Shown here: in pieces, positions 54,675 to 64,000 of the stretch | Position numbering within the stretch: position 1 is the stretch's first letter | How the letters are laid out: each line of letters opens with the position of its first letter | Source of the DNA: Saprospiraceae bacterium | Lineage (GTDB): Bacteria; Bacteroidota; Bacteroidia; Chitinophagales; Saprospiraceae | Direction of reading: 5' to 3' | Assembly (NCBI GenBank): GCA_016706365.1 | Contig: JADJJU010000025.1 | Coordinates: 1-64,000 of the forward strand | DNA: 64,000 nt | Notes under the pieces: generated by a model | Database searches by the model: none | What the model saw: the letters and a program-made list of their open reading frames with translations, nothing else | What the model was told of the DNA's origin: nothing | Program-made: the position numbers and the translations under genes

Positions 54675-54842
54675 GACCTGAAAAATTAATGGTTTGTGAA
54701 TGGTGTGAACAATCATCGACAGTCCGCATGTAATGTGCTCTGACGATTTAATTAATAGACCCGGAATTCCTTAGGTTCCGTCTAATATCCAATCGAGTGC
54801 TTTCTTATTCATTATGTATTTATTTGATTGATTAATATTATT

Positions 54843-56708
54843 TCAAATTTTTATAAAGGAGCTGGAATGGATATTAGCCCCAACCCTGGTGACTAAATAA
54901 TAAACTGAATTCCCGCCTGTCAAGTTGGAGATGTCAATTGTTTCTTTCTGATGCGCTTCCCATAAATATAACTTCTTTCTTGAAACAAGTCTTGAGTTAG
55001 CATCATATATTTCAATCTGAGCAGGTCCATTAATACGACAGTTTATAATAATTTCAAGAAAATTGCCGGACGTAGGATTAGGTTGAATTTGGGCAATCAG
55101 ACCAGATTCGAGAGTTGTATTAATTGTTGAAGTTGTAGAATCGGGTATAAATCCGATTTTGTCTATAGCATTTTGAACTTCCGGAGCTGACATGAAAAGA
55201 TCCCAGAGAAGAGCAGAACGATGGTTTTCGATCATGACAACGATGGGCCCCTGGTCAATAGCAAGATAAGAGTCTGCAAACCAATCCACATTCAAGTTAA
55301 ACGCATCATAAAAACCATACGGGCCCCATAAGCGATCTTCGAAGGTTTTGTAGAAATGTTTAAGTGTTGCCATGCTTTCAGCAGGAGTATAAGGCATAGA
55401 TGACAATGCAGCTGTAGGAGCAATTGTTCCATTATCATTTCCCGGGTCATGAGCCAGATAACCCCATGGATTGTCAGAAGCAGTAAGTCCCCAAACTAAA
55501 TCTGAGTAACCTTCATGCTGTCTTGGATTAGCAATACAATAAGCCCGGTTAATCAAAGTATGATTTCTGTTTCTTACAAAATAATTGCAAAATTCATCTT
55601 TTAAGAACCTTGGATCAAAGCCTAAATAAGAATAATGTGAAAAGAACAAGGGTCCTCCAAAAGCAGGTCCGACAATCACGGGGTAGCCAAAATGAATAGC
55701 ATTATTTCGATAATTTCCTCCTGCCCAACCTGTATAATATAAACTGCCGGGAATACTATGCGTAGGTGATGCGGCTCCTAATATATATGTAATGTGGGTT
55801 TCATTAAATCCCCGCAGTTGGAAATTCATACGCCAGTCATGGTTCGGACTCCAATGCCAGTAAAGCACATTGCTGTTATTTCTTCTGAACCAATCCCATT
55901 CAACATCTTCCCAAAGCTGGTGTATGATATTCCTTAGTGCTTCCTCTGTAGGATTGTCCTGATCAAAATATTGGCGGGCACAAATTAAACCCTGCATAAG
56001 AAAAGCCGTTTCTACAAGATCAGCACCATCGTCATAGGTACTAAATGGAATAGTCTTCCCGGTTACACCGTTCATCCAATGAGGATACACTCCATGAAAT
56101 TTATCTGCAATTTGCAAAAATGATACTATTCGAATCATTCTGCTTATAACCTGCGCTCTGGTCAGCCATCCCCTTTCTACTCCAACTAGCAGGGCCATTA
56201 TTCCAAATCCGGACCCACCCATGGTAACTATATCACCAGAGCTATTTCGCTCTCTTGCAAGTCCACTCACAGGATGTGCAAAATCCCAAAAATATTTGAT
56301 GGTCTGCTTTTGCACCATATCCAAATATTGATCATCACTCATTAATTGCGGAGAAAGACTGAGGGTATCAGACGCCGAACTTGAGTTGCCCACGAAAGAA
56401 CTCACGATATAATAATGAAATTCTGCATCTACTCCTTGCTCTCCAGTCCAATCAGTGGATTCTCTGCTAGTTCCGCCAACGGATCTCCACAACTGGTAAT
56501 TAATTCCGTCTGAAGATTTATAAATCCGAAATTGGGAAGCATTAGCATTGGTTGGATATTCCCATTTTAGATCAATATGCCTCTCATAAACTTCAGCTGA
56601 AAAAGAGGTTGGGGTGACTTGAGAGACCAAATTTTGTACCCACATTGAACACAGCAATATCAATAAAGAGAACTTTCCCTGAGTATAGGTCGAGAAAAAT
56701 AATGGCAT
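54843..56708 (-). CDS. T9SS-secreted PF10091/GH144-like glucanase
   Basis: 621 residues. Signal peptide (about 1-30, ending LVSQ), a fibronectin type III domain (about 32-120, EVYERHIDLKWEYP), the catalytic region (about 125-525) with TIKYFWDFAHP, GSGFGIMALLVGVERGWLT, VEWDWF, GFNETHITYILGAASPTHSIP, LTASDNPWGY and LAIDQGPIVVMIENHRSALLW, then a type A T9SS sorting domain (about 540-621, IQPNPTSGNFLEI). It resembles the endo-beta-1,2-glucanases of GH144, several of which come from Chitinophaga. It would make the first extracellular cut in the PUL pathway. The automatic name glucoamylase for this Pfam family should not be read as starch activity. Confidence 0.87.
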   Translation of the reverse strand: MPLFFSTYTQGKFSLLILLCSMWVQNLVSQVTPTSFSAEVYERHIDLKWEYPTNANASQFRIYKSSDGINYQLWRSVGGTSRESTDWTGEQGVDAEFHYYIVSSFVGNSSSASDTLSLSPQLMSDDQYLDMVQKQTIKYFWDFAHPVSGLARERNSSGDIVTMGGSGFGIMALLVGVERGWLTRAQVISRMIRIVSFLQIADKFHGVYPHWMNGVTGKTIPFSTYDDGADLVETAFLMQGLICARQYFDQDNPTEEALRNIIHQLWEDVEWDWFRRNNSNVLYWHWSPNHDWRMNFQLRGFNETHITYILGAASPTHSIPGSLYYTGWAGGNYRNNAIHFGYPVIVGPAFGGPLFFSHYSYLGFDPRFLKDEFCNYFVRNRNHTLINRAYCIANPRQHEGYSDLVWGLTASDNPWGYLAHDPGNDNGTIAPTAALSSMPYTPAESMATLKHFYKTFEDRLWGPYGFYDAFNLNVDWFADSYLAIDQGPIVVMIENHRSALLWDLFMSAPEVQNAIDKIGFIPDSTTSTINTTLESGLIAQIQPNPTSGNFLEIIINCRINGPAQIEIYDANSRLVSRKKLYLWEAHQKETIDISNLTGGNSVYYLVTRVGANIHSSSFIKI

Positions 56709-56859
56709 AGGAGATGAAAATTAATCGAAACAAACTTTTACAATTTGCCCTGGCAGTAAAATATAATTACGTAACACTGGCAGCTTGTTGCTTCAAATTT
56801 AACTTTTAAGATCCAAAAAGTGCAGAAATCTACTACACTACTACTACGCCATGTCAAAA

Positions 56860-59634
56860 TTACAAGCTCATCATATACTCAGTCAGATTGGTATCTTCAG
56901 GTAGGCCCATTTTCTTTCGGAGCCTGTATCTTTTGTTCTCAAGCCCTCTAACTGAGATGTTTAACAAAGGTGCAATATCTTTAGTCGAAAGATTCAGGCG
57001 AAGGTAAGCAGCCAGTTTTAGATCACCGGGAGTTAAATCCGGATACTTCAATTGTATTTTTTTAAAGAAATCATCATGCACGTGATTAAAAACTTCTACA
57101 AAAGAATCCCAATCCTGATCACTTTCAATGTGCTCATTAATTCGGGTAAAAATGTCTTTTGCTCTGGCATCACCTTTAAACATTTCATGAAGTTTGGATT
57201 TAAGATCGGTCAGCACTTCATTCTTTCTAACCAAACTCATCGCAGAGTGGGCCAGTTCCCGACTTTTCAAATGCACCTCTTGTTCAAGTTTTTCTTTTGA
57301 GGCGATGGCTTCCCGGAAAAGCTCCTGTTCCTTCATTTTCTGTTCGAATACGAATCGTTCAGCTAAAAGTCTCGATCTAAGATATTGTCTTACAAGAAAG
57401 ATGATAAAAGCAAAAATTAAGAAATAGAGTAAATAAGCCCACCAACTTTGGTACCATGGCACCAAAATAGTAAAAGAGAAAAGCACGATTTCTGTTCCGG
57501 GCTCTGGTTTGACTTCAAAATTATAATCACCGGGAGGCAAATTTTGAAAATAAACACTTGACTGGGTAGTGGGTTCAGACCATTCTTTCCCGATTCCAGT
57601 CAATCTATACCTGTACATGGGTTCCTGATCAAACCGCACTTCTGAGTAATAAATTCGAATGGAGTTTTGACTGGAATGAAGTCTTACCTTATCAGCTAAA
57701 ATACCTTCAACAGATTTACCGTCCTTAACTAATTCAGCATATTTTAATCTGAGCCTTTGATCAATACTTTTATGATTATTAAAAGATTGTTTGTCTATAA
57801 TAGCAAATCCATTTTCCTGACAAAACAGATAAAAAGGGGGAGCATTTGCAGACTTAAATTCAAAAATTTGTTCATAATCAGGAACAAGTCTGACGTTCAA
57901 TTTCTGGAGTATGGTATCCTTCCTTCCTGCCCACAGTTGACTGTTTTTGCTCATAAACCAAAGACTATCGGCACCAAAAATTCTGCTACCTTTAACATTC
58001 CAACCATATCTGCCGGTGTTAATACATTCAAACTTATCCAATTTAGGATCCCTGATATATAAACAATTACTCTTAAGTGCTATTTGATTCTCCCAATGAA
58101 ATAAATGAAGCTTGTAAAGGTCCTTAACACCATCTGATTCTCCATAAGATTTGATCTCTTTTATATGATCCAATGAAGTATCCAGCAATAACCTGTGAAC
58201 ACCTTTCTGAGGGTGTACAACCCATAGAAAATGATTTTCATCAAATAACAGCCTTTTAACTGGTTCGTTGAATCCAGTAATTCTTCGGTCAAACACCCAG
58301 GATCCTGAATTATCTTTCTTCAATAAGATAAGACCAGAGTATACGCCAACTAACAGTTTATTGTCATGACCAGGGACTTTCGCAAAACTCCAGCCACCTG
58401 TAATGTCTGAAACCAATTTCGCTGTTTCTTTCCGGATCTCATATGTACCATTATTATGCCCGCAGAGCAAAGTTCCATCGGAATAGAATGCCCAAACCTG
58501 TCCTTGTGTGCCTAGCAATAATTGAAATTTGCGTCCCGGTTCCGAAATGTTTTTAAAATAAACTCCCTGATTGGTTCCTAAATAAAGATAGCCATCATTG
58601 AGAATTGCAGTATATACAGTGCCAAGTGCTCCCGAATAATCATTAAAATATCTGAGAGGGTTGTTTAATTCAATCAAATCAATCCCTTTATCCATTCCAA
58701 CCCAAACATTTCCATCCTTATCTTCAAATAAGGACAATACAGTATTGTTTTGAAGACCGGTTTCTTTGTTGATATGATGTAGGAATTTTCCACTTGAATT
58801 AAATATATATACACCTTCAAGTATAGTACCAAATACATAGGATCCATTTTGTAATTTAATCCCTTTATTTAATTGTTGAGATTTAAGGACATTATTCCAA
58901 GGATGTTTCCAGGCAACAATCTCGTTCTCCGAATATAGATATACACCATCATCCTGCGTCCCTATTAATAATTCTCCTGACTTAAAACCCGGAAGAATAA
59001 AAGAAACTTTGGTCTTTTCCAATGCATTTGACCCTGGTAAAAGCTCCAGGCTGTTATCCTTTTTCAATTCATACATGCCACCATCTATCACCTGAAAATA
59101 AACTCTATTGTCTACAGATTGCAGAAACATAATGTTATCCGGAGGTAAAATTGTATTAATATTCTCTGCATCAAACTTATAAATGGTAGAAAATGATTGA
59201 AAATACAAACCGGAATCTCTGCTCAAAATATTCCATATTTCCTCCTTTCCCAGGGAAATTTTAAGTTCAGCACTCAGTGCTCTGAAGTAGTTTGATTGGT
59301 ATTGAACCGGATCCCAGTATCCAAATGTTTCAAATCCTCCACCGTACACCCGTCCGTCAGCCCCAATCGCAATCGATCGAAGCGTTTGGCGATCCAATAG
59401 TGGCATCAAGCGCCAGGATGAGCCGTCAAATTCAAGTAAACCGGCATTGTTTGCAAAATACATTTCACCAGTTTTTGACTGAGCTATTCCCCAATTTTGA
59501 TTTTGTGCATTATATATTTCAGGAGTGAAATGCCTGATATATGGCATCATAAATGGCAAATCCGGTTGAGCATTCAGCGAACAATTGCAGAATATCAGTA
59601 TTGATAAAATCCATAGAAATTTCATGGATCCCAT
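56860..59634 (-). CDS. Ligand-sensing beta-propeller / Y_Y_Y / LuxR-type regulator
   Basis: 924 residues; MKFLWILSILIFCNCSL at 59,625 is an alternative start. After the signal peptide comes a long two-component-regulator propeller region (about 30-620; repeats such as LFEDKDGNVWVGMDKGIDL), a Y_Y_Y-like beta-sandwich (about 660-745, YRYRLTGIGKEW and LPPGDYNFEVKP), one transmembrane segment (about 750-772), a coiled coil (about 775-845) and a cytoplasmic C-terminal helix-turn-helix (about 865-924, LTPGDLKLAAYLRLNLSTKDIA, core DIAPLLNISVRGLENKRYRL). It has no kinase domain, so it should act directly on DNA. It sits upstream of the PUL enzymes on the same strand and is the likely local regulator. 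Confidence 0.9.
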   Translation of the reverse strand: MGSMKFLWILSILIFCNCSLNAQPDLPFMMPYIRHFTPEIYNAQNQNWGIAQSKTGEMYFANNAGLLEFDGSSWRLMPLLDRQTLRSIAIGADGRVYGGGFETFGYWDPVQYQSNYFRALSAELKISLGKEEIWNILSRDSGLYFQSFSTIYKFDAENINTILPPDNIMFLQSVDNRVYFQVIDGGMYELKKDNSLELLPGSNALEKTKVSFILPGFKSGELLIGTQDDGVYLYSENEIVAWKHPWNNVLKSQQLNKGIKLQNGSYVFGTILEGVYIFNSSGKFLHHINKETGLQNNTVLSLFEDKDGNVWVGMDKGIDLIELNNPLRYFNDYSGALGTVYTAILNDGYLYLGTNQGVYFKNISEPGRKFQLLLGTQGQVWAFYSDGTLLCGHNNGTYEIRKETAKLVSDITGGWSFAKVPGHDNKLLVGVYSGLILLKKDNSGSWVFDRRITGFNEPVKRLLFDENHFLWVVHPQKGVHRLLLDTSLDHIKEIKSYGESDGVKDLYKLHLFHWENQIALKSNCLYIRDPKLDKFECINTGRYGWNVKGSRIFGADSLWFMSKNSQLWAGRKDTILQKLNVRLVPDYEQIFEFKSANAPPFYLFCQENGFAIIDKQSFNNHKSIDQRLRLKYAELVKDGKSVEGILADKVRLHSSQNSIRIYYSEVRFDQEPMYRYRLTGIGKEWSEPTTQSSVYFQNLPPGDYNFEVKPEPGTEIVLFSFTILVPWYQSWWAYLLYFLIFAFIIFLVRQYLRSRLLAERFVFEQKMKEQELFREAIASKEKLEQEVHLKSRELAHSAMSLVRKNEVLTDLKSKLHEMFKGDARAKDIFTRINEHIESDQDWDSFVEVFNHVHDDFFKKIQLKYPDLTPGDLKLAAYLRLNLSTKDIAPLLNISVRGLENKRYRLRKKMGLPEDTNLTEYMMSL

Positions 59635-59799
59635 ACTATAAAATTACCTGGATATTCATTTGTCGGATAATTATGATTTTGTCAGGTGACAATAATAAGG
59701 ATTATGATTCTAATTATCCACAGTCCAAATTTGGCTTTAGGAAAATTGAAAGATCATCCATGTCAATATTCTTTCGTTTGTCAATTTCTTATAAATAAG

Positions 59800-59830
59800 A
59801 AAGCCGAATAACTCAAGGCTATCCGGCTTT
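59800..59830 (-). terminator. Terminator of the gliding-motility-type protein
   Basis: On the minus strand AAAGCCGGATA ... TATTCGGCTTT forms an 11-bp stem (with one G-U pair) and a nine-base loop, followed by CTTATTT, about 40 bases after the stop at 59,869. Confidence 0.75.
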
Positions 59831-59868
59831 CTTATATTTATTTCCAGTAAATGAAGAAGTTCATTAAG

Positions 59869-60486
59869 TTATCGCATCAAAGCAACTTCTCCAAAAACCT
59901 GTATTATTTCGCCATCTATAAAAACTACTTCAGCCTTGTACACATATGTAGTTGGAGTTAGCTCTTTTCCTCCATGCGTCCCATCCCAGCCATGTTGGCG
60001 GGTCGGATCCATATCAAATGGCGGGAAGTCTTCTTCCGTATATACCATATCTCCCCATCTGTCAAATATCTGGAGGGATTTTACTCTGATCACATCCCTT
60101 CCTCCATATATCGTGAACTTCTCATTCGTTCCGTCAAAGTTCGGTGAGAATGCTGATGGGGCAAACACATTCCGGTTTCTCTTCAGTGTCACTCTCAGAA
60201 AATCACTCACCTCACATCCATTCGCATCCGCCAATGTCAGCCTGTATATATTCGACAATTCAGGGATGATATCCAATACCAAATTTATACACCCTGTACA
60301 GATCGTGTCTCCTTCCAACCATTCAAGGTTCGTGTATGGCGGTGACATATTTGTTACTGGTACTACCACCAGCGTATCTCCATAACTTAGCGTCAGATCC
60401 GGTCCTACATCCAGTGTCAATTGCTCCGGATTGTTCAATATGATTTGCGCCGTATATCGGCAGCCATTCGCATCCTCTATCTCCAC
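59869..60486 (-). CDS. C-terminal segment of large Ig-repeat protein with type B T9SS sorting domain
   Basis: 205 residues. The last 95 or so (NVFAPSAFSPNFDGTNEKF, SLQIFDRWGDMVY, HGWDGTHGGKELTPTTYVYK, given by cores FSPNFDGTNEKF and FDRWGDMVY) are the gliding motility-associated C-terminal (CHU_C/type B sorting) domain, which directs secretion through T9SS and attachment with PorP/SprF-like partners. It joins the segment to its right when one G is restored at about 60,497 (LSPGSYDVEIEDANGC). Confidence 0.9.
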   Translation of the reverse strand: MEIEDANGCRYTAQIILNNPEQLTLDVGPDLTLSYGDTLVVVPVTNMSPPYTNLEWLEGDTICTGCINLVLDIIPELSNIYRLTLADANGCEVSDFLRVTLKRNRNVFAPSAFSPNFDGTNEKFTIYGGRDVIRVKSLQIFDRWGDMVYTEEDFPPFDMDPTRQHGWDGTHGGKELTPTTYVYKAEVVFIDGEIIQVFGEVALMR

Positions 60487-62072
60487 ATCATAACTCCCGG
60501 ACTCAATCCCTGTAATTGTTGACCCGTCTGATTGTTAATCGTATACGTGTATGGACTCGTCCCTCCTATTACCGTCTCTATCACTATCGCTCCATCCCGG
60601 TCGTTGAAACACGTCGGATCTTTCGATGTAATCTCTGCATCCGTTATCAGATTCGCATTCAGCGTTACCCTTGCTGTGTCTGTCTTCATACATCCCGTCT
60701 GACTATTCACTACCAGTAATTCATACATTCCCGCTGTAGTTACTTCCAACAGTCTTCCCGTTCCCGATACTACCGTTCCACTGATCTCTTTCCACTCATA
60801 TCTATGACCACTCTGTGGTGTATTATTTCCTCCCAGTGTCTGTACTGAATCTCTGCAGGTAAGCTCTTTGTCCTCTCCCGCATCTGCTATCGGTAATGGC
60901 AGCACTTCTACTGTCACCGTCCCAGTTCCACTACAGCCATCCGCATCTGTCACTCTCACTGTAAATGTCCCCCCCGTGGTAAACACCCGATCAGGGTTCA
61001 TGCTCGAATTGTCCAGCCATTGATATGTCGTATAGCCCGGTTCTATCGTCAGCGTTGTACTCAATCCTGCACAGAAATCTCTGTCTCCACTTATTCCCGG
61101 ACTCAATTCCGCTAATTCTTCTATCGCTCGGCTCGTCGTCCCTACACAGCCATTTCCATCTACCACTGTCAGTGCATAGGTTCCTCCTGCAGATACCGTT
61201 ATTGTCCGGGAGATCGCTGTGGTACTCCATTCATACGAGACCCAGGTCCCTCCGTCCAGTATCGCAGTGTTGCCCGTACAGAAACTTCCTGGTCCCGTTA
61301 TCAGCGGCTGGGGTAATGCATTCTCCGTTATCGTCACACTTGCACTTCCCGTACACCCCGACACATCTGATACCGTCACCGTATACATGCCCGGAGTACT
61401 GATCCACACTTGTCTTGTCGATGGCAATCCTCCGCTCCAGGTATACATTGCAAATCCTCCTCCCGCATCTACCCGCGTCGAGTCGCCTGCACAATAAAAA
61501 GCATCTCCCGTAATGGTCGTATTCAATTCCGTATCCTGGATGATATCCTTACAGGCTGATGCCACACACCCATACTGATCCGTCACTGTTACACAATATT
61601 GGCCCGCTACATTTACTATCAGCTCCGGGCTTGTCGCCCCCGTACTCCACAAATATGTCGTAAAACTTCCTGCATCCAGCGTCGCACTAAATCCTATACA
61701 AAATGTAGAAGATCCTCCTATCACCACTGTCGGCGTCGGTCTTATCACCACATTCGCCTGGGCCGTACCTTCACAGCCCAGTGTATTCGTCACCGTCACT
61801 ATATATGTTCCCGTTGTATTCACATCTATTGTTGGCGTTATGGCTCCAGTGCTCCAGCTGTAGGCAGTGAATGCCTGCGTTGTACTCAATGTCGCCGAAA
61901 ATCCTTCACACACATCTCCTCCACCCTGTACTACCGGTACCGGATTGGCCTCCTGACGTACCATAAAACTCGTATTGGCTGAACACCCATTCCCATCCGT
62001 CACCGTCACCACATATGTGCCCGCCGTATTCACTGTCGTATTCTGCGCATTCTGCGGTACCCTCCACTCCAT
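60477..62072 (-). CDS. Middle segment of large Ig-repeat T9SS type B protein
   Basis: 531 residues made of about six roughly 80-residue Ig/PKD-like modules with the recurring pattern YxWSTGAxxxxI.V..xGTYxVTVTDxxGC and CxGxSxxL, then a SprB-type repeat near the end (DPTCFNDRDGAIVIE). The frame is lost at the start (about 62,050-62,110) and the end (about 60,497) by small indels. It has no catalytic features, so an adhesive surface role is inferred. Confidence 0.85.
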   Translation of the reverse strand: MEWRVPQNAQNTTVNTAGTYVVTVTDGNGCSANTSFMVRQEANPVPVVQGGGDVCEGFSATLSTTQAFTAYSWSTGAITPTIDVNTTGTYIVTVTNTLGCEGTAQANVVIRPTPTVVIGGSSTFCIGFSATLDAGSFTTYLWSTGATSPELIVNVAGQYCVTVTDQYGCVASACKDIIQDTELNTTITGDAFYCAGDSTRVDAGGGFAMYTWSGGLPSTRQVWISTPGMYTVTVSDVSGCTGSASVTITENALPQPLITGPGSFCTGNTAILDGGTWVSYEWSTTAISRTITVSAGGTYALTVVDGNGCVGTTSRAIEELAELSPGISGDRDFCAGLSTTLTIEPGYTTYQWLDNSSMNPDRVFTTGGTFTVRVTDADGCSGTGTVTVEVLPLPIADAGEDKELTCRDSVQTLGGNNTPQSGHRYEWKEISGTVVSGTGRLLEVTTAGMYELLVVNSQTGCMKTDTARVTLNANLITDAEITSKDPTCFNDRDGAIVIETVIGGTSPYTYTINNQTGQQLQGLSPGVMMWR

Positions 62073-64000
62073 TCATATCCCGCAAATGTTGCACTCACTC
62101 CTATACTCACATCCTCCCGCACAATAATAATCCTGACCCATTATCACAGGCGCAGGTGATGTAAACTCCGTCGTCGTCACGCTCGTCGTGCCCGTACATC
62201 CATTCCCATCTGTCACTGTCACACTATATGTGCCCGCATTCACTGCTGTCAGTGTCTGCCCAGTCGTGCTATTATTCCACATGTAACTCACATTCGCCAA
62301 ATTCACCGTCAGCAAAGCATCGTCCTCCGGACATACCTGCAATGCTGGCGTCGTGATCATCGGCACCGGATTGTTGTTCTCCACCACTGTCACTGATGAG
62401 GTCCCGCTACAGCCACTTGCATCCGTCACCGTTACTGAATATACTCCTCCCGTGTTCGTCTGTATACTCGATGTTGTCGCATTATTTGACCATAAATATG
62501 TAGCAAAAAAGGCCCCAGCATCCAATGTAACCATCTGCCCGCTACAAAAACCTGATGGACCTCCTATCGCTGGACTCAGTTCCGTTTGCTCTGATACAGT
62601 TACTGATGCCGTGCCTGAACATCCATCTGCATTCGTTACTGTCAATACTACAGTCCCAGGTGCGTTTATTGTCACATTCGGTGTCGTAGCTCCTCCCGTC
62701 CATAAATAGGTCGCAAATGGACCTCCCGATGCAGTTAGCGTTGTATTCGATCCTGTACAATAGGAGGCTGAGCCCGTAATCATTGGGGCAGGATTTGCTA
62801 CCTCGGTTACTGTGACTGAAGATGAACCTGAACAACCACGATCATCCGTTACTGTTACCATGTAAATACCGGGAGCATTTACTGTTATGCTATTCGAAAA
62901 TGTCCCTGAAGACCAATCAAAAGTGGGGTTGGATGCCCCCGATTGAGCTGTTAATTGTGTATTCGCTCCGTCACAAAATCTGTCATCTCCTGCAATTACT
63001 ATGGCAAGCTGGTCATCCACCTGAACTTGAAAACAAAATTGTTCTGTTAATACGGGACAGGTAGGGTTTGTAACCGTTACACATACCTCATTCAGGCCCT
63101 GATAATCTAAAGTAACATTTAAAAATCTTCCATTATCCACGCCATTTATCGTCATCGTGCCATATGTCTCCCAAAGTATCTCCAAATTCGGATCAAATGT
63201 CAATAACTCAAATGTCGCAGTATTACCTAAACATCCTGATGGTGAATAGGCCACTTGTGGCACCTCAGGACTGACGGCGGTATATTCAATTTGTATCTCT
63301 GCTGTGTCTCTGCAAAATTCCCCATTATTATTATACGTAGCTATAAATGTATACATACCCGGTACTATCGTGAATAGTTGAGGGTCTGTAGAGTTGGGTG
63401 CTCCATTTAATAGCCACTGAAAAGTCAATTCATTCGATAAGTCTTCATTATCCAATTGTAAAGTAGCAGTTGAGGTAAATCCTCCATTGACCTCTATCGG
63501 GTCAGAGGGACAATCAACAAAAAATATGTCGTTTGTAGGGTCTAATATAGCCTCTACATCAATTGTCTTTAACGTGAATTCATATTCCTGCGGACAACCA
63601 TTCGCATTCGTGATAGTTTGGGAGTATGTTCCCGCAGCACTCATATCCCCGATTATTGGATCTGTAAATGTCGACCCTTCGCATATGGTAGCTTCCATCT
63701 CGATGGCGTCATTGAATATAACTTCCAGGGTTAGGTTGATTATACTATCGCATCCTCGAGGGGAGGTTAGCATATAATCTGTCGTGAATGTACCCTCAGC
63801 TCCGGGAGTAAATGTCATGCCGTCTCTGATATAATCATCCCCCAAACAAACCGGGAAAGGTCCAACGTCGGTCTCTGAAATTTGCACCACATTAAATGTG
63901 AAACAGGCACCCGTATATCCAGGGTTTAATTCTGTCAAACTTTCACTGCAGGGATTATCCGCATCCAGCAAGCATACAGTGTATGGTCCATCCGGCTGAC
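62073..64000 (-). CDS. N-proximal visible segment of large Ig-repeat T9SS type B protein (5' end outside window)
   Basis: The frame is open to the right edge (reads QPDGPYTVCLLDADN...), so the start lies beyond 64,000. It contains a unique acidic region (about the first 350 residues in view), then Ig/PKD-like modules such as YMVTVTDDRGCSGSSSVTV and ATYLWSNNATTSSIQ. It ends out of frame at ...YYCAGG; restoring the frame gives EDVSIGVSATFAGYEWSGG..., so at least two indels lie between 62,050 and 62,110. Together with the next two segments it is one gene. Confidence 0.85.
   Translation of the reverse strand, partial: QPDGPYTVCLLDADNPCSESLTELNPGYTGACFTFNVVQISETDVGPFPVCLGDDYIRDGMTFTPGAEGTFTTDYMLTSPRGCDSIINLTLEVIFNDAIEMEATICEGSTFTDPIIGDMSAAGTYSQTITNANGCPQEYEFTLKTIDVEAILDPTNDIFFVDCPSDPIEVNGGFTSTATLQLDNEDLSNELTFQWLLNGAPNSTDPQLFTIVPGMYTFIATYNNNGEFCRDTAEIQIEYTAVSPEVPQVAYSPSGCLGNTATFELLTFDPNLEILWETYGTMTINGVDNGRFLNVTLDYQGLNEVCVTVTNPTCPVLTEQFCFQVQVDDQLAIVIAGDDRFCDGANTQLTAQSGASNPTFDWSSGTFSNSITVNAPGIYMVTVTDDRGCSGSSSVTVTEVANPAPMITGSASYCTGSNTTLTASGGPFATYLWTGGATTPNVTINAPGTVVLTVTNADGCSGTASVTVSEQTELSPAIGGPSGFCSGQMVTLDAGAFFATYLWSNNATTSSIQTNTGGVYSVTVTDASGCSGTSSVTVVENNNPVPMITTPALQVCPEDDALLTVNLANVSYMWNNSTTGQTLTAVNAGTYSVTVTDGNGCTGTTSVTTTEFTSPAPVIMGQDYYCAGGCEYRSECNICGI

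Noticed and set aside
49214..56708. Reading the two glucoamylase-named proteins as starch enzymes and the locus as a starch PUL
   Set aside because: The sequence motifs are of the PF10091/GH144 type, and no GH13, GH97, GH31 or SusE/F genes accompany them; a beta-glucan substrate fits the GH3 partner better.
60516..62709. Plus-strand frames of 67-127 codons over the Ig-repeat protein
   Set aside because: Shadows of the minus-strand repeats: low-complexity Ser/Arg/Tyr-rich translations with no independent signals.

Overview
The window looks like a chromosomal segment of a gliding or surface-digesting member of the Bacteroidota, most like Saprospiraceae/Chitinophagales. The evidence is type IX secretion (T9SS) C-terminal sorting domains of both type A and type B, a SusC/SusD pair, a periplasmic-sensor LuxR-type regulator, the acpP-fabF-rnc gene order, TAnnTTTG-type promoter boxes and moderately AT-rich DNA. 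No taxon marker such as rRNA is present, so the assignment is by gene content only.

Layout. (1) Positions 1-23,813, minus strand: one enormous secreted repeat protein. A unique N-terminal part (signal peptide, beta-helix-like region, Ig/PKD, two classes of HYR-like modules, a DUF642-like jelly roll) leads into about 58 nearly identical 83-residue (249 bp) four-cysteine modules that run off the left edge. The reading frame is broken at nine places, mostly inside the array. (2) 23.8-26.1 kb: a gene-poor stretch, then a 448-bp tandem duplication carrying a GIY-YIG nuclease gene (one intact copy, one with a nonsense codon) whose unit boundaries coincide with the 3' end of a tRNA-Asp gene. (3) 26.2-42.2 kb: housekeeping genes, all intact: accA, a small Bacteroidota-type protein and dapA (plus); acpP, fabF, rnc, a SWIM-cluster-like protein and a membrane hydrolase (minus); pyk (plus); a TPR protein, a DUF4292 lipoprotein and an EnvC-like amidase activator (plus); a 540-bp intergenic block rich in small palindromes; hflX and a methyltransferase (plus). 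(4) 42.3-59.6 kb, minus strand: a polysaccharide utilisation locus made of a hybrid propeller/LuxR regulator, two PF10091/GH144-like glucanases (one with a T9SS tail, one fused to an esterase), a six-module carbohydrate-binding-like T9SS protein, a GH3 beta-glucosidase, SusC and SusD. The enzyme set points to a beta-1,2-glucan or related beta-glucan. (5) 59.9-64.0 kb, minus strand: the C-terminal part of a second large Ig/PKD-repeat protein with a type B (gliding motility-associated) sorting domain, frameshifted about three times and with its 5' end outside the window.

How it fits together. The PUL supplies extracellular glucan capture and cleavage (T9SS cargo), outer-membrane import (SusCD), periplasmic debranching and hydrolysis (GH144-esterase, GH3) and a sensor. 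The giant repeat proteins are probable surface adhesins or filaments delivered by the same T9SS. About 33 kb of single-copy genes contain no frameshift, while the repeat-rich proteins contain about twelve. The breaks are therefore tied to repetitive sequence, and several look like consensus mixing of two natural repeat variants.
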